NCBI RefSeq assembly: GCF_000003815.2
Contig: NC_049979.1
Span: forward strand, 29,304,908-29,368,907
Reading direction: 5' to 3'
DNA length: 64,000 nucleotides
Source of the DNA: Branchiostoma floridae
Lineage: Eukaryota; Chordata; Leptocardii; Amphioxiformes; Branchiostomatidae
Shown here: piece by piece, positions 51,661 through 64,000 of the stretch
Layout of the letters: every line of letters starts with the position of its first letter
Position numbering within the stretch: position 1 is the stretch's first letter
The notes under the pieces: model-generated
Database searches by the model: none
The model's input: the letters and a program-made list of their open reading frames with translations, nothing else
Told to the model about the DNA's origin: nothing
Position numbers and translations under genes: made by a program

Positions 51661-54600
51661 ATGGATGTGTCTGACCCACAAACTCTGGCCATCGCCGTCT
51701 TCGGCGGCTTTGTGCTAGTGTCTGCCATCTGTATCTTCCTGGTCTCGACCTTCGGTATGAAGGAGACGACCTACGAGGAAGCGATGGAACGCCAGCGGCG
51801 GGCTATCGAGAGGGAGCTCCAGCAGACTCGCGCCGAGAAGCAGAAGGCTCGGGAGAAGAAGCCGGCCCGGTTCAACAAGAAGGAGAAGCCGAAGAAAGAG
51901 CCGTCCGGCTTGCCTGAACCCCAGCGTGACACTTCCACCTCCCCGCGGGTGCAGGAAGTCAAGCCGTTCGCCGAGCAGAAGGCCCAACCCGAGACACCGC
52001 CGCAGCCACAGCCCAAAGCCAAGGGCAAGGCCAAGGATAAGAATAAGGAGAACCAGGCCCCCAATAAGGAGCAGACAGCCCCCGCGGCCCCCAAGGCGGC
52101 AGTGAAGACGGTGGAGCCACGTGTGGCCAAGGCGCAGCCCCAGCCGGTGCCGGTGAAGGCGGCGGTACGTGTAGCCCCAGAGCCCAAGGGATCCCCCGAG
52201 CCCTCCCGCAAGGTCCTGGCCAAGGAGACCGTCAAGGCGGAAGCTGCGCCCCTGGCCCAGCAGGTGGTAGCCCCTGCCCCCAGCAAGAAGAAGAAGACGA
52301 CCAAGATCGAAGCGGCTGTCACCGTGGCAGGTAAGCCCCTCCCCCTTATTACCTTATAGGTATCCTCTAACAGACAGTAGCCACAAAGGTGAGGCAGGTT
52401 AATAGGGGAAATGATAACCTACTTTCAGCAGACACGACCCTAATGAAGCAACCTCTAACCCAATCAAATGCAAGTCATATAACCCAATCAAATTCATATC
52501 AATCAACATGTCACTGCATACACTTGCAAAGATGAACTTAGAGAAGGGGAGGGGGGGCATTATTGTGATATCAATGTGATACCTTTTCCCCAGAACTGTG
52601 AATCTAAGTTTCCAGGTGCATGATATTTGTGTTTACTTTCATGGAAGGGAAACATATCATTTTTGCTCTTCATCTTCATCTGTAAACAAATAAAAGGTTA
52701 ATGGCCTGGAGGCTGGACCAGGTGGGCTGTCACCATGCTTTCTTGGAAAGAAGCAGATCCAATGTGGTGTCAGATTACATAAATTGTAGGAAGTGGCAGG
52801 ACAGAGCTGGAGGGGCTAGTCACCATGTATTGTGTTTGAGTAAGACAAAAATGCAGGACATAGTTTGTTATGATGGACCTTGTAAAGGTGAAAATGTATT
52901 TGTGCATATTTTATCTTTCTCAGTTTTCTGGTATAATTATCCAGGTATCCACAGGTATTCCCCTTATTAACTTCATCTGTCAATCATTACATGTCAACTT
53001 ACAATATAGCATCATAAGCATGTGGTACCACTACCAGTATGACTATAAGAAAGGTGGTTGTTGTTATGCATTATGATCTGTATGCAAATTGCTTGGAATG
53101 TTGAAATTTTGAAAGGAACTGAAATATTATGTGGGATATCACATGATCACTACAGCCTACAGGTTCTCTTATTTGTTGTTATTGGCTTGGCCACCTACTC
53201 TCTCTTTACAGCCAGGGATTGAGACTTTGAGACTTTATTTGAAAATCCATTAGTGAATGGTCAGGTACACCGTACTAGTACTAGTACTTACAGCTTGCGA
53301 AGCTAAATCACAAAGGTCTGTAGTGGTAGTCTATATATAGCGCCTATTTGTGACTTCAAGTTCAAGGTATTCAAGTGCTCAAAGCAGGAAAGATCCCTAC
53401 TCTTCTCTCCCGAATACTAGACATCCTATCGAAGGGATGACCTAACCAAAGCTAGGTACTCATCTTTACTTGAGTGAAGTGAGGAAAGTCATGTGCCCTT
53501 TCCCAACTTCAGGGGGAAGGGCACAACATCAGGGCATATCAGGTTCCGAACCCAAGCCATCTGGGCCAAACACCCTACAACTTGCGCCACATGATCGGAT
53601 GTCTTTGAAATTGACATTCGCCAGCCGTCAACAGCTGCTTAGGCTTGAAATGCCCCTACAATTCACAGAAAAGAATGGATTGTGCTCATGTACCATAGAT
53701 TGGAAAACAGTCAATCTCAGACCCTCTGGTTGATGATGTGCAGTTGAAAGTAATTGACACCTTACTGATTTGTTATTTTGATTTTGCTGACTTAATTTAG
53801 CACATCCATTGGCCATTTAAGCTTTGAAAAGGAAGAAAAGTGTTCAAATCAAAATAGATAATAAACAGGGTTCTAGCTTGTGCATTTTAGCGTAGTGGGC
53901 CACTATTTAAAATTTGTGACCCCTACGCTAAAATAAGGGCCACTACGCTAATTTTTAACTAGTGTAGTGGTGCTTTGCTGTCATTTGCTTGTTCAACAAT
54001 GTCTGAACAATGAAAAATGACGATACACCACTCAAAACTGACCCCAAAATCCTAACTTTTAAGTTAACTCTACATCCAATCTCCTGATTACTAGTAGTTG
54101 CTTCGCTACCATGCCATTCCCACTACGCTAAAATAAAATCCTGGCTAGAACCCTGATTTTAAATACAAGATATGCTTTACTGTTTGTGCTGCTACACACT
54201 TTATAGGTCTCAAGCTCAAGGTCCCAATATCCAATCTGGTGTGAACATTGTCAAATTCCCTATGATTTTAATTATTAGATCTACAGTACCAAATCTAAAG
54301 GAGAATGACATTACAATTGAGCACATTCAAAATTGCCCATTTTTGTCTTGAAATGTTCTGAAGTGTCTAAAAGTTGTTGGCGATTTTCTCACACAATGAA
54401 CATTTTAACTTGTATGCGCTCAACACGGATTGATTTGTAATATCAATATATTTCCTATACTTTCATATGGAACACAGCCATAAAAAGTAGGCATTTTTAC
54501 AGAATGGGGAAGACGGAACTCATGAATGAGACCCTTAATGTATATGCAAAATATTAATGAATGAATGAATGAAGACCTTTATTGCACATTTTTGCCCCAC

Positions 54601-57600
54601 TGGGCTAAGTACAGGTCACACGGTAAGGATCACATATATGTAACAATGGAAACAATCATACACATCTATATATGCAGATGTGCGTCTAATCTATTCTATG
54701 ACATTCGACTTCCCCTCGCTTCTTGGTAATTGTATAAATGTAGCTAGCTGTATGGTTGGTTAGAGTTGGTTTGTCAAAAGCTGTCAGGAATATAAATTTC
54801 TCTTTACTATTCAAGTATCTAAAGTGGGGATATTTACTTAACACATAGTCAAATAAAATGCTCCTATCGCTATCATACAAAGGACAATCCATAGTAAAAT
54901 GTACTTCATCTTCTACTTTCCCTAAACTACAAAATGGGCATATTCTTTGATCTAGAGGAGTGTGGTTATGTCTTCCTGATTCGATTCGTAATTTGTGGCA
55001 ACTGATTCTTAGTTTGGTGATGGTAGATCTGTGTCGTACATTGGCAATCTTAAGATATTCTTCTTCTTTATAAGATTGTTTTAATAGTCTGTATGTTCGT
55101 AGTTTGTTTTTCGCAGTCGCAACTCTTTTATCGTTGTGGATTTCAGATAGAAAGGTCTGGAAATAAATATCTTTTAAACATTGATAGATTGATGAAATAA
55201 TTTGAGGTGTACTTGAGACTGTTGACTGGGCGTTTTGCCAGACGAAAGCATAGCCACATTTCTCTAGAGTGTTGCGTACTTCAGAGGCCCAACATTTAGA
55301 ACCTGATGCTTCTAAATCCATTTGGCACAAGAGAGCATCTGCTTGAAGGCTGTCAGCTGGCACGTTCTTGCTAAGTCGAATGAAATACTTGATGGTATTT
55401 AGGGAGGCCTCCAGATGAATGGGGTACCTCCCTAGTTCTGCCTGTGCTGCGAGATTACTAGCTATTACAGGCTATCCAGATGTGAAATTTGAAAGTCTGC
55501 AATATTCAATACCTCACTTCTGACTCAAATCTAACTGAGTAAACTTTGTACTTCCACCATGAAGTGTGTTTGTTACCAAGCTTGTGTGCCAAAAATAGAC
55601 TACAAGTTCTGTCAGACGTGAAGTTGTCAGTAAGTGTTTGTAACCAGGTTGTTTGGGAAGTATGTGTAGCCTGGATGCCAGATACGCTGTGCTACACAAG
55701 CCTCTTCTGCCAGGGAAACAACATGGCCCTGCTAGCAATTGACACGTGGTCTCTAAACTTTATACCATTCTTGAACAAAACACGCACTTTTTAATCTTGA
55801 CCAAACTCAACAGGTGCTGTAAGTTCCTGCCAAAGTTGGGATGCATACTTTATTTGAGGTTATTGCGCGGAAGATAGACCAAGTTGGTGCTACAGTTATT
55901 GGAATTTTGGAAGAATGCAAAACTATACACGTTGTCATGTACATTTTTTTTCTCTCCCTTTTGTAACTTGCGGTAAGCGATTCACAAGTTTATAGAGACA
56001 ATGCCACTGGAGAACACCAACAAATCATTCAAGGCAGCACATTGTTCTAACTCCTTGATTTATGCAAAATTTTGCAAATTATCCTGGGGAAAATAGAAGA
56101 CAACAATCATAGATTTGACTTAATCTAGTTCTAAAAATCTTCAAGTTTGGTAGAGAAGAGGTGCAGACTTCATGTGAGTTTTGCGATTTAGGTTTTAATA
56201 CCATTAATTTGACTAAAACTTGCCCCAAATCAATGTTGCGTCTTCTAATTTTATACTTTATTTGATTATCCTAATGATCTTTTGTGCAGTTCCAACCTAG
56301 CATTGCCTGTGGTAACATTTTCCTTTTGAGCGTTCCGGCTGTAGGCTCTGAAATGTCTGGCCTCCAGGCTAGACTGACTGAGTAGGGGTTGGTTGTATAA
56401 TCCACTTGTGTGGGAAGTGTACCAGACAGTATTGGGTCAGGGACTCACGGGCCATGTGACTAAACAGTGACTGGCACTGTACTGTAGGACATGTCGAGTT
56501 TTGCTTGATATCACCATACTCTTTCACTATCTGCATGAAATAGTATGGGACTATAGAAAATGTGTGAGACTATGTGGATAGTTGTAGCCTAGGCATTTGT
56601 CAGTCTCGCAAGAATATGATAGTACATGCATGTATATGGATGTATCTACACATGTGTACAGAAAATGGAGGCTTCTCATTGGCTGAGGGGTATTAGCCAT
56701 GGGCTAAGGTGTGGACGCCAGGTGACCTGGAAACAGGACAACAAATAAGATGCCTAGTCAAGATGTCATTGAACTTTGCAAATTAGGGTCATTGAACTTT
56801 TACCTAGTGGTTTAAAAAGAAGTAGTTGATAATGAGTTTAAAATGTAAGACAAAAAAGTTAATTTGTTATCTATCTATCATTTTATATCAAAAGAAATTT
56901 TGACTTCTTGTGCACAATACAGAAAAGTTCAGACCGTAAACTACAGAAACTACTCAAACCCAGGCACAGGAGCTGCATTTTAGGCAGGATTGAAACATGT
57001 TCAATGCATACAAATGTGTGCACATGAACACATATTCTGTTCTTAGTGGAAGTTAGAATGTTGTTGTAAATGATTGATTTTGCGCCTCTTTTTTTGTAGA
57101 CTGCAGACCCAAGTTTACAAAGTCCAATAACCTCATATTTATTGCCCAAGTTAACAGTCACACGGTGTCCACACATTGTTGCAACAAACTTGACTAATAA
57201 ATCTGAAAAATTGTATGACCATTTATTATAATAGATCTTATCTTATCTTATAAAGTCTATTGTAAAGGCCTATATGTAGGTGGAGGTGTGGGTTCTAACC
57301 AAAACTGAGTTATACCAAAGACTTGAAAAATAGTACATACTGGTTTCTCTGCTTGGCACTCAATCTAGCAATAACCATGAAGTAAAATGATACACCATAT
57401 GATAGAGTGTACTTCTGGTTTTGCATGATGCAATCATCTGTGACTCATGTAGGATTCTGGGAAATGCAATGTCCACTCTGTCCTGGCTTTAGGCCATGTT
57501 TTCCGGGGAAGACAACACAGGGCTGGCCGTATATACATGTATACTGAAACAAGGCTTCATAGAAGAGGTAACCCAAATTTCAATCTTGAAAATTCTTCTC

Positions 57601-60600
57601 CGCCAGACAGTCACAAGGGACTACTTGATGCAAAGAAGATGAGGGGTTGTTCGTCTTAAACTCTGAGAAAAGCTGGCTTTATTAAAGAAACTTCACCTTT
57701 CAATTTGATCCCAGTTTTCTCTTCTATCCATCCGCAAGACCCAATAACTCAGATCTGTCCTTACCCCAACTTAACTGCTGAACTGAACAAAATTCGAACA
57801 AAATAGGAAAGCTTAGACACTACCATTTCTTTCATACCCCACTGAAGTTGCCAAAATATTCAAGGAAAAAAGGATTTTTCTTAGCATGTTAAGGTGGCAC
57901 TATGATGAATTACCATACGCCAACTTTGAACACTCACTGCACAACTCAACTCTGACATCTGCCCTCTAACAGTAGTATGTCGCGGTCAATGGCTCTATGA
58001 TAAACTGTGCTCTGAACAGGCACTGGAGGTCTATTGTATAATGCAAACTGTATATTTGTAATTTGTATATTTCATTATCATCCTGCAAAGGACTGGCATT
58101 GTGTTGTGACCTTCTTTCCTCGAACAATGCTGGCTGGTTGGAATTATCATGCATTTAACAGTATATTGGACAAAGCAATAAGGAGAGACTGCATGCTTAT
58201 TTGCTGTTGTAGGTGGCTTATTTTCATAATATAATTTTGGTTCACTGTAAATTCCGGAGAGAAAGTCGTCATATTCACGTAATTCGAAACAAGGTGTTTT
58301 AGTACAGTACGTAGAGGGTTTTATGAATTCAGTTTGAAGCGTTGTCAGGAACGCCCCCTCATACACCCCCTCCCCCGCCCCCATGTAGACTCTTCCAGCA
58401 TTAGTTGGGTCTTTGAACACCTGCGCCTGATCCCCATAGTTTTCAGTCCCTTTAAATCAAATGCAGTATCCGTACTCAAAATACCCACTTGCACACTTGC
58501 AAATGTAACCACATTTTGCTTGGCACAACCTAATTCTTAACCCAGGTAGCACAGTGCGCAACCTGAAATTTTACAGTTGGAACACCACTTTTTCTCCACC
58601 TACGTGCATAAGCTTTGTATCTATTTCTTGATAAGATAAAACATAAGTAGTTACCGTTGAAGAGGTTCATCAGTCACGTATGTTTAAGTTACTATCAATT
58701 TTCTTCGAACAATGACTGTTTATTAAGGTAGAGAACGTACCTCCATAAGTAGTTACATATGTAACTGGAAGAAAAGATAATGGATGAGTAGCTGATTTGA
58801 AGAAAGTAATAACTTGGAAGGGGGCAACCTGTAATGCTCAAGGGCCGTCAAGGCGCAACCTGGGTTTTGACTCAGGTTGCCGCCTGGGCAGCCTGACTAA
58901 CATAAGGATTTGGAGCACTGAAATACCACGTATATAACTTATAAGTATATTGCCTACAATGGCATGATCCAGTTAGCTACCTAATGCACCAGACTCAGGG
59001 GTTACAACTTCTATGTCTCTTACTCAGTGACCGTGTAGTATGCTAATGTTGGTGCCAGTAGATTAGTCACCTGGCTTCTAGCCAGCCGTTAAGTGTTTGC
59101 CTTTCCGGAGATGCCTGTCACTGTACAGATGAAGCTGTAGGAAATATGTAATGGCCAATCAGAGACAGGAATGTTCTGAATGTTGGTCTTTTATTTTGTT
59201 TTCAGTGTTAGAAAAGTCCATTGGCCTGATTTCCCGAGGCAAGCGAAAGTGCTGATCAGGCAAGCGCATGTCCTACTGTACTTGCCCGATTGGGCCAATA
59301 CAATTTTTCCTTGATTGCAATTTTTCAATGTGTAGATGGGGATAGACGTAGGTTCAATTACAAGCTTTTAAAGTGCTAAATGAAATCTTGTTTGTCTTGG
59401 CTCGGCTTCACGAACGAAGATCGTCTTTCTTGCACTGAAAGATAAAAGGATTTTCTTGGTGCAATTAAAATTGCATAAAAGTACATTTATGTCATTCAAA
59501 TTTGTGGCTAGTGAACAGTTGGTTTGGGACAGTAGATTTGTTGTATACACTTTACTTGCCCTCCTTATTTAGCTTTGCAATTTGAAGTGATTGTTTTTGA
59601 GATTTCTGTATAATTATTGTTATTGTGATCCCTGTAAGAAGATATGCAATTGAGCCTTTGGCTGCCAGGTATCCTCAATTTTCAAATAAACCAATCATCA
59701 TCATCATCATCATCATCATCATTGGGAAAGTGAATTTGTTAAAGCTTGTTTAACCCTAAAGTCCTTTTACAAAATATCACAATATGTGACAGGTTTGTGG
59801 GTGGGGCTGAGTGCACAGATGGTCAGAATGGATTGTGGTACATGTAGATAGCCTCTCTCTATCTTTTCTTGTTTACAAAAATGGTGACAGCCAGTCTAGC
59901 AACAGCAACAGCCAGGAGTGTGTTTTAATGGATGTGTCTGTGTACTGGTAGTTCGTACAGCAAAATGGTAGCCTCTCACAGGCTCCACAGGTTGCAAGCA
60001 GTACTCCTCTGGCAAGTTAACTCCTCTGGCATGTTATCTGTCTATTTGGCCAATTTCTACTACATGTATTTTTCAAGCGACCTGTAGGGCCTGATAGAAC
60101 TCTCTATCTCTCTCTATCTCTATCTCTCTCGGTTCTTGACGTTAAGCGCTACGATGGATAAGTGACCTTCCCACCTTGCCCCCTCGTGTGTACGAAGTCT
60201 AGCCGGTTGCATGTTGGATGCAGTTTGTTTGGCTTTCCTTGCAGTTGTCTTATCCTAATGGAGTCTAGTAGAGTCGAGCGAAATGGCATTTTACAAACTC
60301 AATCTATGATAAGTACATATATTTTAAATTCGCGGTGAAACGGCCGCCACGAAAACCGCGAACATTAAACCACCGCGAGAGTGTATGCATTTACAGTATT
60401 CCAGGGATCTAAGGAAGCAATTAGGCTAGCCAAAGACAGCTGCATTGGTTTTGTACTATGGGGTCTTTTTGGCCCTAGGGTAGTTTTATAGATCTGTAAA
60501 GATGCACAGATGTGGGTACCGAAGGGCATATACTAATTACCAGCACATCGTGTACTTCTAGGTTTTCAGTATTGGTTGGAGGCTGATGCAAGTACACAAA

Positions 60601-63600
60601 AGCAGACCTCTAGCTTTGGTTACATGTAAAGCAGAAGTCAGGCATATAGTACTGTGTACCTGAACTCATGTTGAGGTTTAGGTCTAGATTCAGGTTCAGG
60701 TACAGCTCTGGACATAAATGATGTGAGTGCTAGACTGCTAGAAAGATTTTTTTGTGCATGTCCACCACGATTTTACATCCAATTTGAAAAATATACATAC
60801 TAATACTATGTAACATACAACATTCTATACAGTAATACAAAAAGAACAGCAATATTTTAGTATTTTTCCAGTGCAATTTTCACAATCCATGGAACATTTT
60901 AGGTGGTTTACTTAAGAACAAAAGGAGAATATAGTAAGAAATATTTTTTTCCATGTTCGGGACTATTTCCCATCTTTTAGAACTGAACCTAGATGTGTTT
61001 TTTTTTCTAGTCCAGTTCCGTTCCAGTGTACAAGCTTTGTTTATGTACTGCCGTCACATCCTAATGTAATCAACGTAATCAGATAATCCAAACAACAACA
61101 CAAAGTGTCAAAACTGATGCATTAATGCAGGTCCACTGATTGTAATTTCATGTACCTACAAGTGACAGTGGGAGGTGCAGTGATTGATTACTAGACTAAA
61201 CAAACAGATAATGACTGGACAAATGTGATTATGGAGATGCCATGCCAGATGGAATTATCAAAATGCCTTCTGAGCTGAAACTAGTTCCATGTGAGAATCT
61301 TATTATAGAGTCAACGTGGTTACATACTAGCAATAGTCTGAGTCATATTTTCTTCATTCTTGTGTAAAATATGAATGAGGTGTAAATACAGAATACGACT
61401 CAGCATATTTTGTATCGCCCAAGTTACCAGCTTGACTGCAAGTACTGGGATTTGGGGGGGGGGGGCTGGGACCTAGGGTGATGCGGAATACACCATATTG
61501 TATTCTTTTTACGTCATACACCCCCTAGAAAACAATCTTTTTAATGCAAAATGCCCCAGAAATTGAGAAAATTTGTTGTCTTATTGAAATATTGTAACAA
61601 CATTAAATCCAATGTCCAAATCCGTTTTTTTATATTTTTGACATCAGTACTTAGTGCATGGGAAGTGTGTTTAAATTATTCTATGGAAGCTCATGTGATA
61701 CAAATAGAAGCCAAAGTGTGATAACGCAAACTGTGACTTGCTCAATGTTATCGCACCCCAGGTATGACATATTGATAAATACATGTATCAACTTCAAATG
61801 ACACCTGTGTGATAACCCAAAGTATCACGTGGTTGACTGTTATCGCACCCCAGGTATGACATGATGATAATGATGACATATTGATAAATACATGTATCAA
61901 CTGTAAATGATACTGTAAATGTTTGCGGTGGATTTACTTTCACACCTCTTAGTCTTAGAATTGCAGGCAGCAAAGGAAAGGGCAGCAAAAATGCTGACAG
62001 TTTATGTCCACGACATGTTTTGTTTAATTTGGTTAATGGAGAGGGTAGGGCATGATTAGGTCTATACAAGTCATGACTACTAGTTCCTGTCACCATTTCT
62101 TTCTTGATTATGTTATGGTTGCTGCATGGCTGGCTTTTTATGTTTCTTTGATAGGGAAAACATATTGTTTGTCCTTCTATTTATGTCTTCTTCTGTCATG
62201 AACCAATCAGAGCTAAGAGCTGCTGTTACGCCAAATACAAACAATTATATGTTTGCGATAGCAAAATCAGTATTGATAATTACAGGTTTGTGATAGCAAA
62301 ACCTGTGTTGATTTTGTAAAAAGTAGTTTACTAGGAGGGAAACATTCTAACTTTTAAAACCATTTCTTATCTGTGTGTTTTTAGGAGATGCCCCTGGTAT
62401 GACAGCAGTGATGGACAGCCTGGTGACCAGCGTACAGGCTGCCAAGCTGTCAGACGTGGAGATGCAGCAGCTGGTCGACATCATGCTGACCAAGCAGGGC
62501 AGGAAGGCCTCCGACTGGGCCAAGGTCAGCCATTGGTTGAAATCAATGTGTATCATCAAGGCAGAGTGGTGTATTTGTGCCTTGGAACATGGCTACTTAC
62601 CATCAGCCAATCAGAAGTGTGGATTTCTGAAATCCACCGTTCTGATTGGCTGATGGTAAGTAGCCATCAAGGCTTGAAATGTAGTGCACTATTGTGCAAC
62701 CAAGCTTGGAGATATGCAACTAAATGTATTTGTACTGTGGGTTCACTGGCAATAGATAGATAGATGGTTTATTGCGTAACAGTTGTATCGGTGAAAATGT
62801 ATGGCAATGTATAGACAACAAAAGTTACAGTCTAATACTACACATATACGTTATGTCACAACAATTTCAGTTACTACAATACTAGTGAACTACATTGAGT
62901 GGAATCTACGTTTGGTAATAAAGGGAACTATTACATACATAAGATTGAGTACTGTAAATGCAGAAATGTTCGCGGTGGATTAATGTTCGCGGTTTTCGTG
63001 GTGACCACTTCACTGCGAACTTAAAACCATCGCGAAAATTTTTCTATTATGGTATTAGCCTGCAGTCTATGGTGTTACCGCGAAAATAAAACCACCGCGA
63101 AAAGTCACTTTTCTCGCTACCGCGAAATTAAATCCCCGCGAACTTAAATGCATTTACAGTATTTCTATGCTATTACTATTAGCGGCATGATATTTGTCAA
63201 TAGAGATACAGGCAAAACTGCCCCAAAAGCCACCCAGGTCTATGTGGACAGGTGGCCACTCAATGGGATTCCCATTGCTTGTGCCAATGGCAAAAATTAT
63301 CTAAAGAACCACCAATACTGTAAATGCATTTAAGTTCGCGGGGATTTAATTTCGCGGTAGCGGGAAATGGACTTTTCGCGGTGGTTTTAATTTCGCGGTA
63401 GCACCATGCACTGTAGTCTTTTGCTGTTATGGAAAATGTTCGCGGTGGTTTTAAATTCGCGGTGAAGCGGCCGCCGCGAAAACCGCGAAAATTAATCCAC
63501 CGCGAACATTTCTGCATTTACAGTAAGTGGTCATATTGAGCAGGTGGTCCTTATGTAGAGGTGGTCACTTGGACAGATTTGACTACATATTTGTGTTTGA

Positions 63601-63698
63601 TATTTTACATATTGATATTGATCCCTCTTGTATTCTACAGGCTGGACAGAAAGCAGACTCTGTGAAGAAAGATGATGTAGAGAAGAAGCTCCAAGATG
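51661..63698 (+). CDS. RRBP1: RRBP1/p180 (ribosome-binding protein 1), 5' part
   Basis: ER membrane protein that binds ribosomes and microtubules through a long coiled coil. Three exons are visible: 51661-52330 (223 codons), 62385-62524, 63641-63698; the gene runs off the right edge. The start MDVSDPQTLAIAVFGGFVLV and then ICIFLVSTFGMKETTYEEAM match human RRBP1 (MDIYDTQTLGVVVFGGFMVV, FLVSTFSMKETSYEEAL) better than kinectin. Residues 9-31 are the membrane anchor. Residues 40-223 are Lys/Pro/Ala-rich (PQPQPKAKGKAKDKNKE). The decapeptide repeats of mammalian RRBP1 are absent. Exon 2 (MDSLVTSVQAAKLSDVEMQQ, LVDIMLTKQG) and exon 3 (AGQKADSVKKDDVEKKLQDG) match the region just before the coiled coil. 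Intron 1 is 10 kb and repeat-filled. Exon 1 is markedly GC-rich. Confidence 0.92.
53383..53600 (-). repeat. tRNA-derived SINE, minus strand
   Basis: Minus strand: ATGTGGCGCAAGTTGTAGGG, TGGGTTCGGAACCTGA, then GGGAAAGGGCACATGACTTT and CCTCACTTCACTCAAG. Same body as 41180-41360. Confidence 0.65.
53866..54155. mobile_element. MITE, 290 bp, hAT-like
   Basis: Ends CAGGGTTCTAGCTTG and CTGGCTAGAACCCTG; possible 8-bp duplication ATAATAAA/ATTTTAAA with two mismatches. TAGCGTAGTGG/CCACTACGCTA motifs repeat inside. Confidence 0.7.
54555..55475 (-). pseudogene. 5'-truncated non-LTR retrotransposon (LINE), C-terminal ORF2
   Basis: The minus-strand frame ending at 54686 is open for over 225 codons, with in-frame continuation to about 55475 (GRYPIHLEASLNTIKYF). 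It has the zinc-binding end of reverse transcriptases: RICPFCSLGKVEDEVHFTMD then CPLYDSDR (C-x2-C-x8-H-x4-C). A 3' tail follows with AATAAA (54578-54583) and (ATTC)n at 54556-54572. The catalytic RT domain is missing. A CR1/L2/Jockey-type clade is likely but not resolved. It lies in RRBP1 intron 1, antisense. Confidence 0.85.
55785..56285. mobile_element. Decayed relative of the 605-bp TA MITE, inverted
   Basis: ACACGCACTTTTTAATCTTG, CCAAAGTTGGGATGCATACT and TTATTTGAGGTTAT mirror the 8265-8869 element; the far end has ATACTTTATTTGATTATCC. Termini are eroded. Confidence 0.55.
59600..59722 (+). repeat. LINE 3' end with (TCA)n tail
   Basis: GCCAGGTATCCTCAATTTTC, then AATAAACCAATCATCATC and nine or so CAT units ending at 59722. 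A typical retrotransposon tail; the 5' limit is unclear. 56300-59590 of RRBP1 intron 1 shows no gene or clear element. Confidence 0.55.
60318..60400. mobile_element. Half copy of the TTCGCGG MITE
   Basis: AAATTCGCGGTGAAACGGCC, AAAACCGCGAACATTAAACC, GCATTTACAGTA: the right end of the family only. Confidence 0.7.
61717..61915. repeat. Two-unit tandem repeat, about 91 and 108 bp
   Basis: Both units contain GTGTGATAAC, TGTTATCGCACCCCAGGTAT and TATTGATAAATACATGTATC. The second has an extra ATGATGATAATG stretch. GATAAC and GTTATC within a unit are complementary. Confidence 0.75.
62589..62667. repeat. 79-nt long hairpin straddling RRBP1 intron 2
   Basis: ATGGCTACTTACCATCAGCC... pairs with ...GGCTGATGGTAAGTAGCCAT along both arms, with inner GTGGATTTC/GAAATCCAC; only one or two bases are unpaired. 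The arms contain CCAAT/ATTGG. It starts 65 bp after the exon 2 donor. Confidence 0.85.
62753..62945 (-). repeat. LINE 3' end, minus strand
   Basis: (TAGA)n at 62753-62765 followed by TGGTTTATTGCG is, on the minus strand, AATAAACCATCTATCTATC, a typical LINE tail. No coding remains are recognisable. Confidence 0.5.
62952..63159. mobile_element. TTCGCGG MITE, intact copy (reverse orientation)
   Basis: CTGTAAATGCAGAAATGTTC to TTAAATGCATTTACAG, flanked by TA (62950-62951, 63160-63161). CCGCGAA motifs are well preserved, so it is younger than the copy at 11009. Confidence 0.85.
63318..63523. mobile_element. TTCGCGG MITE, intact copy (forward orientation)
   Basis: CTGTAAATGCATTTAAGTTC to TTTCTGCATTTACAG, flanked by TA. 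It is inserted into a remnant of the CAGTCAAACC family (GTGGACAGGTGGCCAC before, AGGTGGTCACTTGGACAG and ATTTGACT after, about 63235-63584). Confidence 0.85.
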
Positions 63699-63931
63699 GT
63701 AAAGTGATATTTGCTTCTTGAGGATTTAACACTACACACAGTAGTAGTAGTGGTTTACCTGTTTATATAAGGGATGTGTACCTAGACATAACATCAAGCA
63801 CAGGGACAGGAATTGGTGACAAAGGATAAGGTACAGGTAAGAAAATATTCTTGAAGTGATAAAGACTGATCAAAAAGACTCCTAGAGAACATAACTATCC
63901 AGAATTTTGAATGTCTACATATCTTCTTGGT

Positions 63932-64000
63932 GCAATGGCCGAGTGGGTAGAGTAATCGCCTTGCATTCGGTAGGTTGTGATTTCGATCCCCGGCCGAGTC
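63932..64000 (+). repeat. tRNA-like SINE head cut by the window edge
   Basis: CAATGGCCGAGTGGGTAGAG (box A-like) and GTGATTTCGATCCCCGG (box B). Stems fit a tRNA only partly; the end is outside the window. Confidence 0.5.

Noticed and set aside
51715-52322. Minus-strand frames of 90 and 183 codons
   Set aside because: Antisense to the GC-rich RRBP1 exon 1; the plus-strand protein is recognisable.
54686-55363. Single-exon host gene of 225 codons
   Set aside because: The C-x2-C-x8-H-x4-C end, AATAAA and (ATTC)n tail mark a truncated LINE.

Overview
The window is intron-rich animal DNA, most likely from amphioxus (Branchiostoma). Four chordate-type genes can be rebuilt exon by exon with GT-AG (once GC-AG) junctions and consistent reading phase. 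The introns are filled with small inverted-repeat transposons, tRNA-derived SINEs, LINE ends, a Penelope-like remnant and minisatellites. The species call is inference from gene content and repeat style; the gene calls rest on family sequences known to me, not on a search.

Layout: (1) 1314-27797, minus strand: a TMEM87A/B orthologue (seven-transmembrane protein with a lumenal GOLD-type domain), 19 coding exons, 654 residues. Its 10.7 kb intron 4 holds a nested transposon composite built on a 9.3 kb inverted repeat. Two other introns consist almost wholly of minisatellites that copy the adjoining exon edge together with its splice site. (2) 27798-27942: a compact divergent promoter. (3) 27943-42160, plus strand: ERLEC1 (ER lectin of ER-associated degradation, two MRH domains), 13 firm exons plus a tandemly duplicated exon 9. 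(4) 43928-49761, minus strand: PTGR2 (prostaglandin reductase 2), nine exons, 348 residues, first intron GC-AG. (5) 51661 to the right edge, plus strand: the 5' part of RRBP1/p180 (ribosome-binding ER membrane protein); three coding exons are visible and the coiled-coil part lies outside.

Orientation alternates (-,+,-,+), giving two head-to-head pairs (TMEM87/ERLEC1, 145 bp between start codons; PTGR2/RRBP1, 1.9 kb) and one tail-to-tail pair (ERLEC1/PTGR2). TMEM87, ERLEC1 and RRBP1 all belong to the secretory pathway (Golgi, ER lumen, ER membrane); PTGR2 is a soluble NADPH-dependent enzyme. There is no prokaryotic operon, CRISPR array or phage here.

The most unusual items are the twin splice-site-bearing minisatellites in TMEM87, the dated nest of insertions in its intron 4, recurring hammerhead-ribozyme-like cores in Penelope-type repeats, and the duplicated phase-0 exon in ERLEC1.
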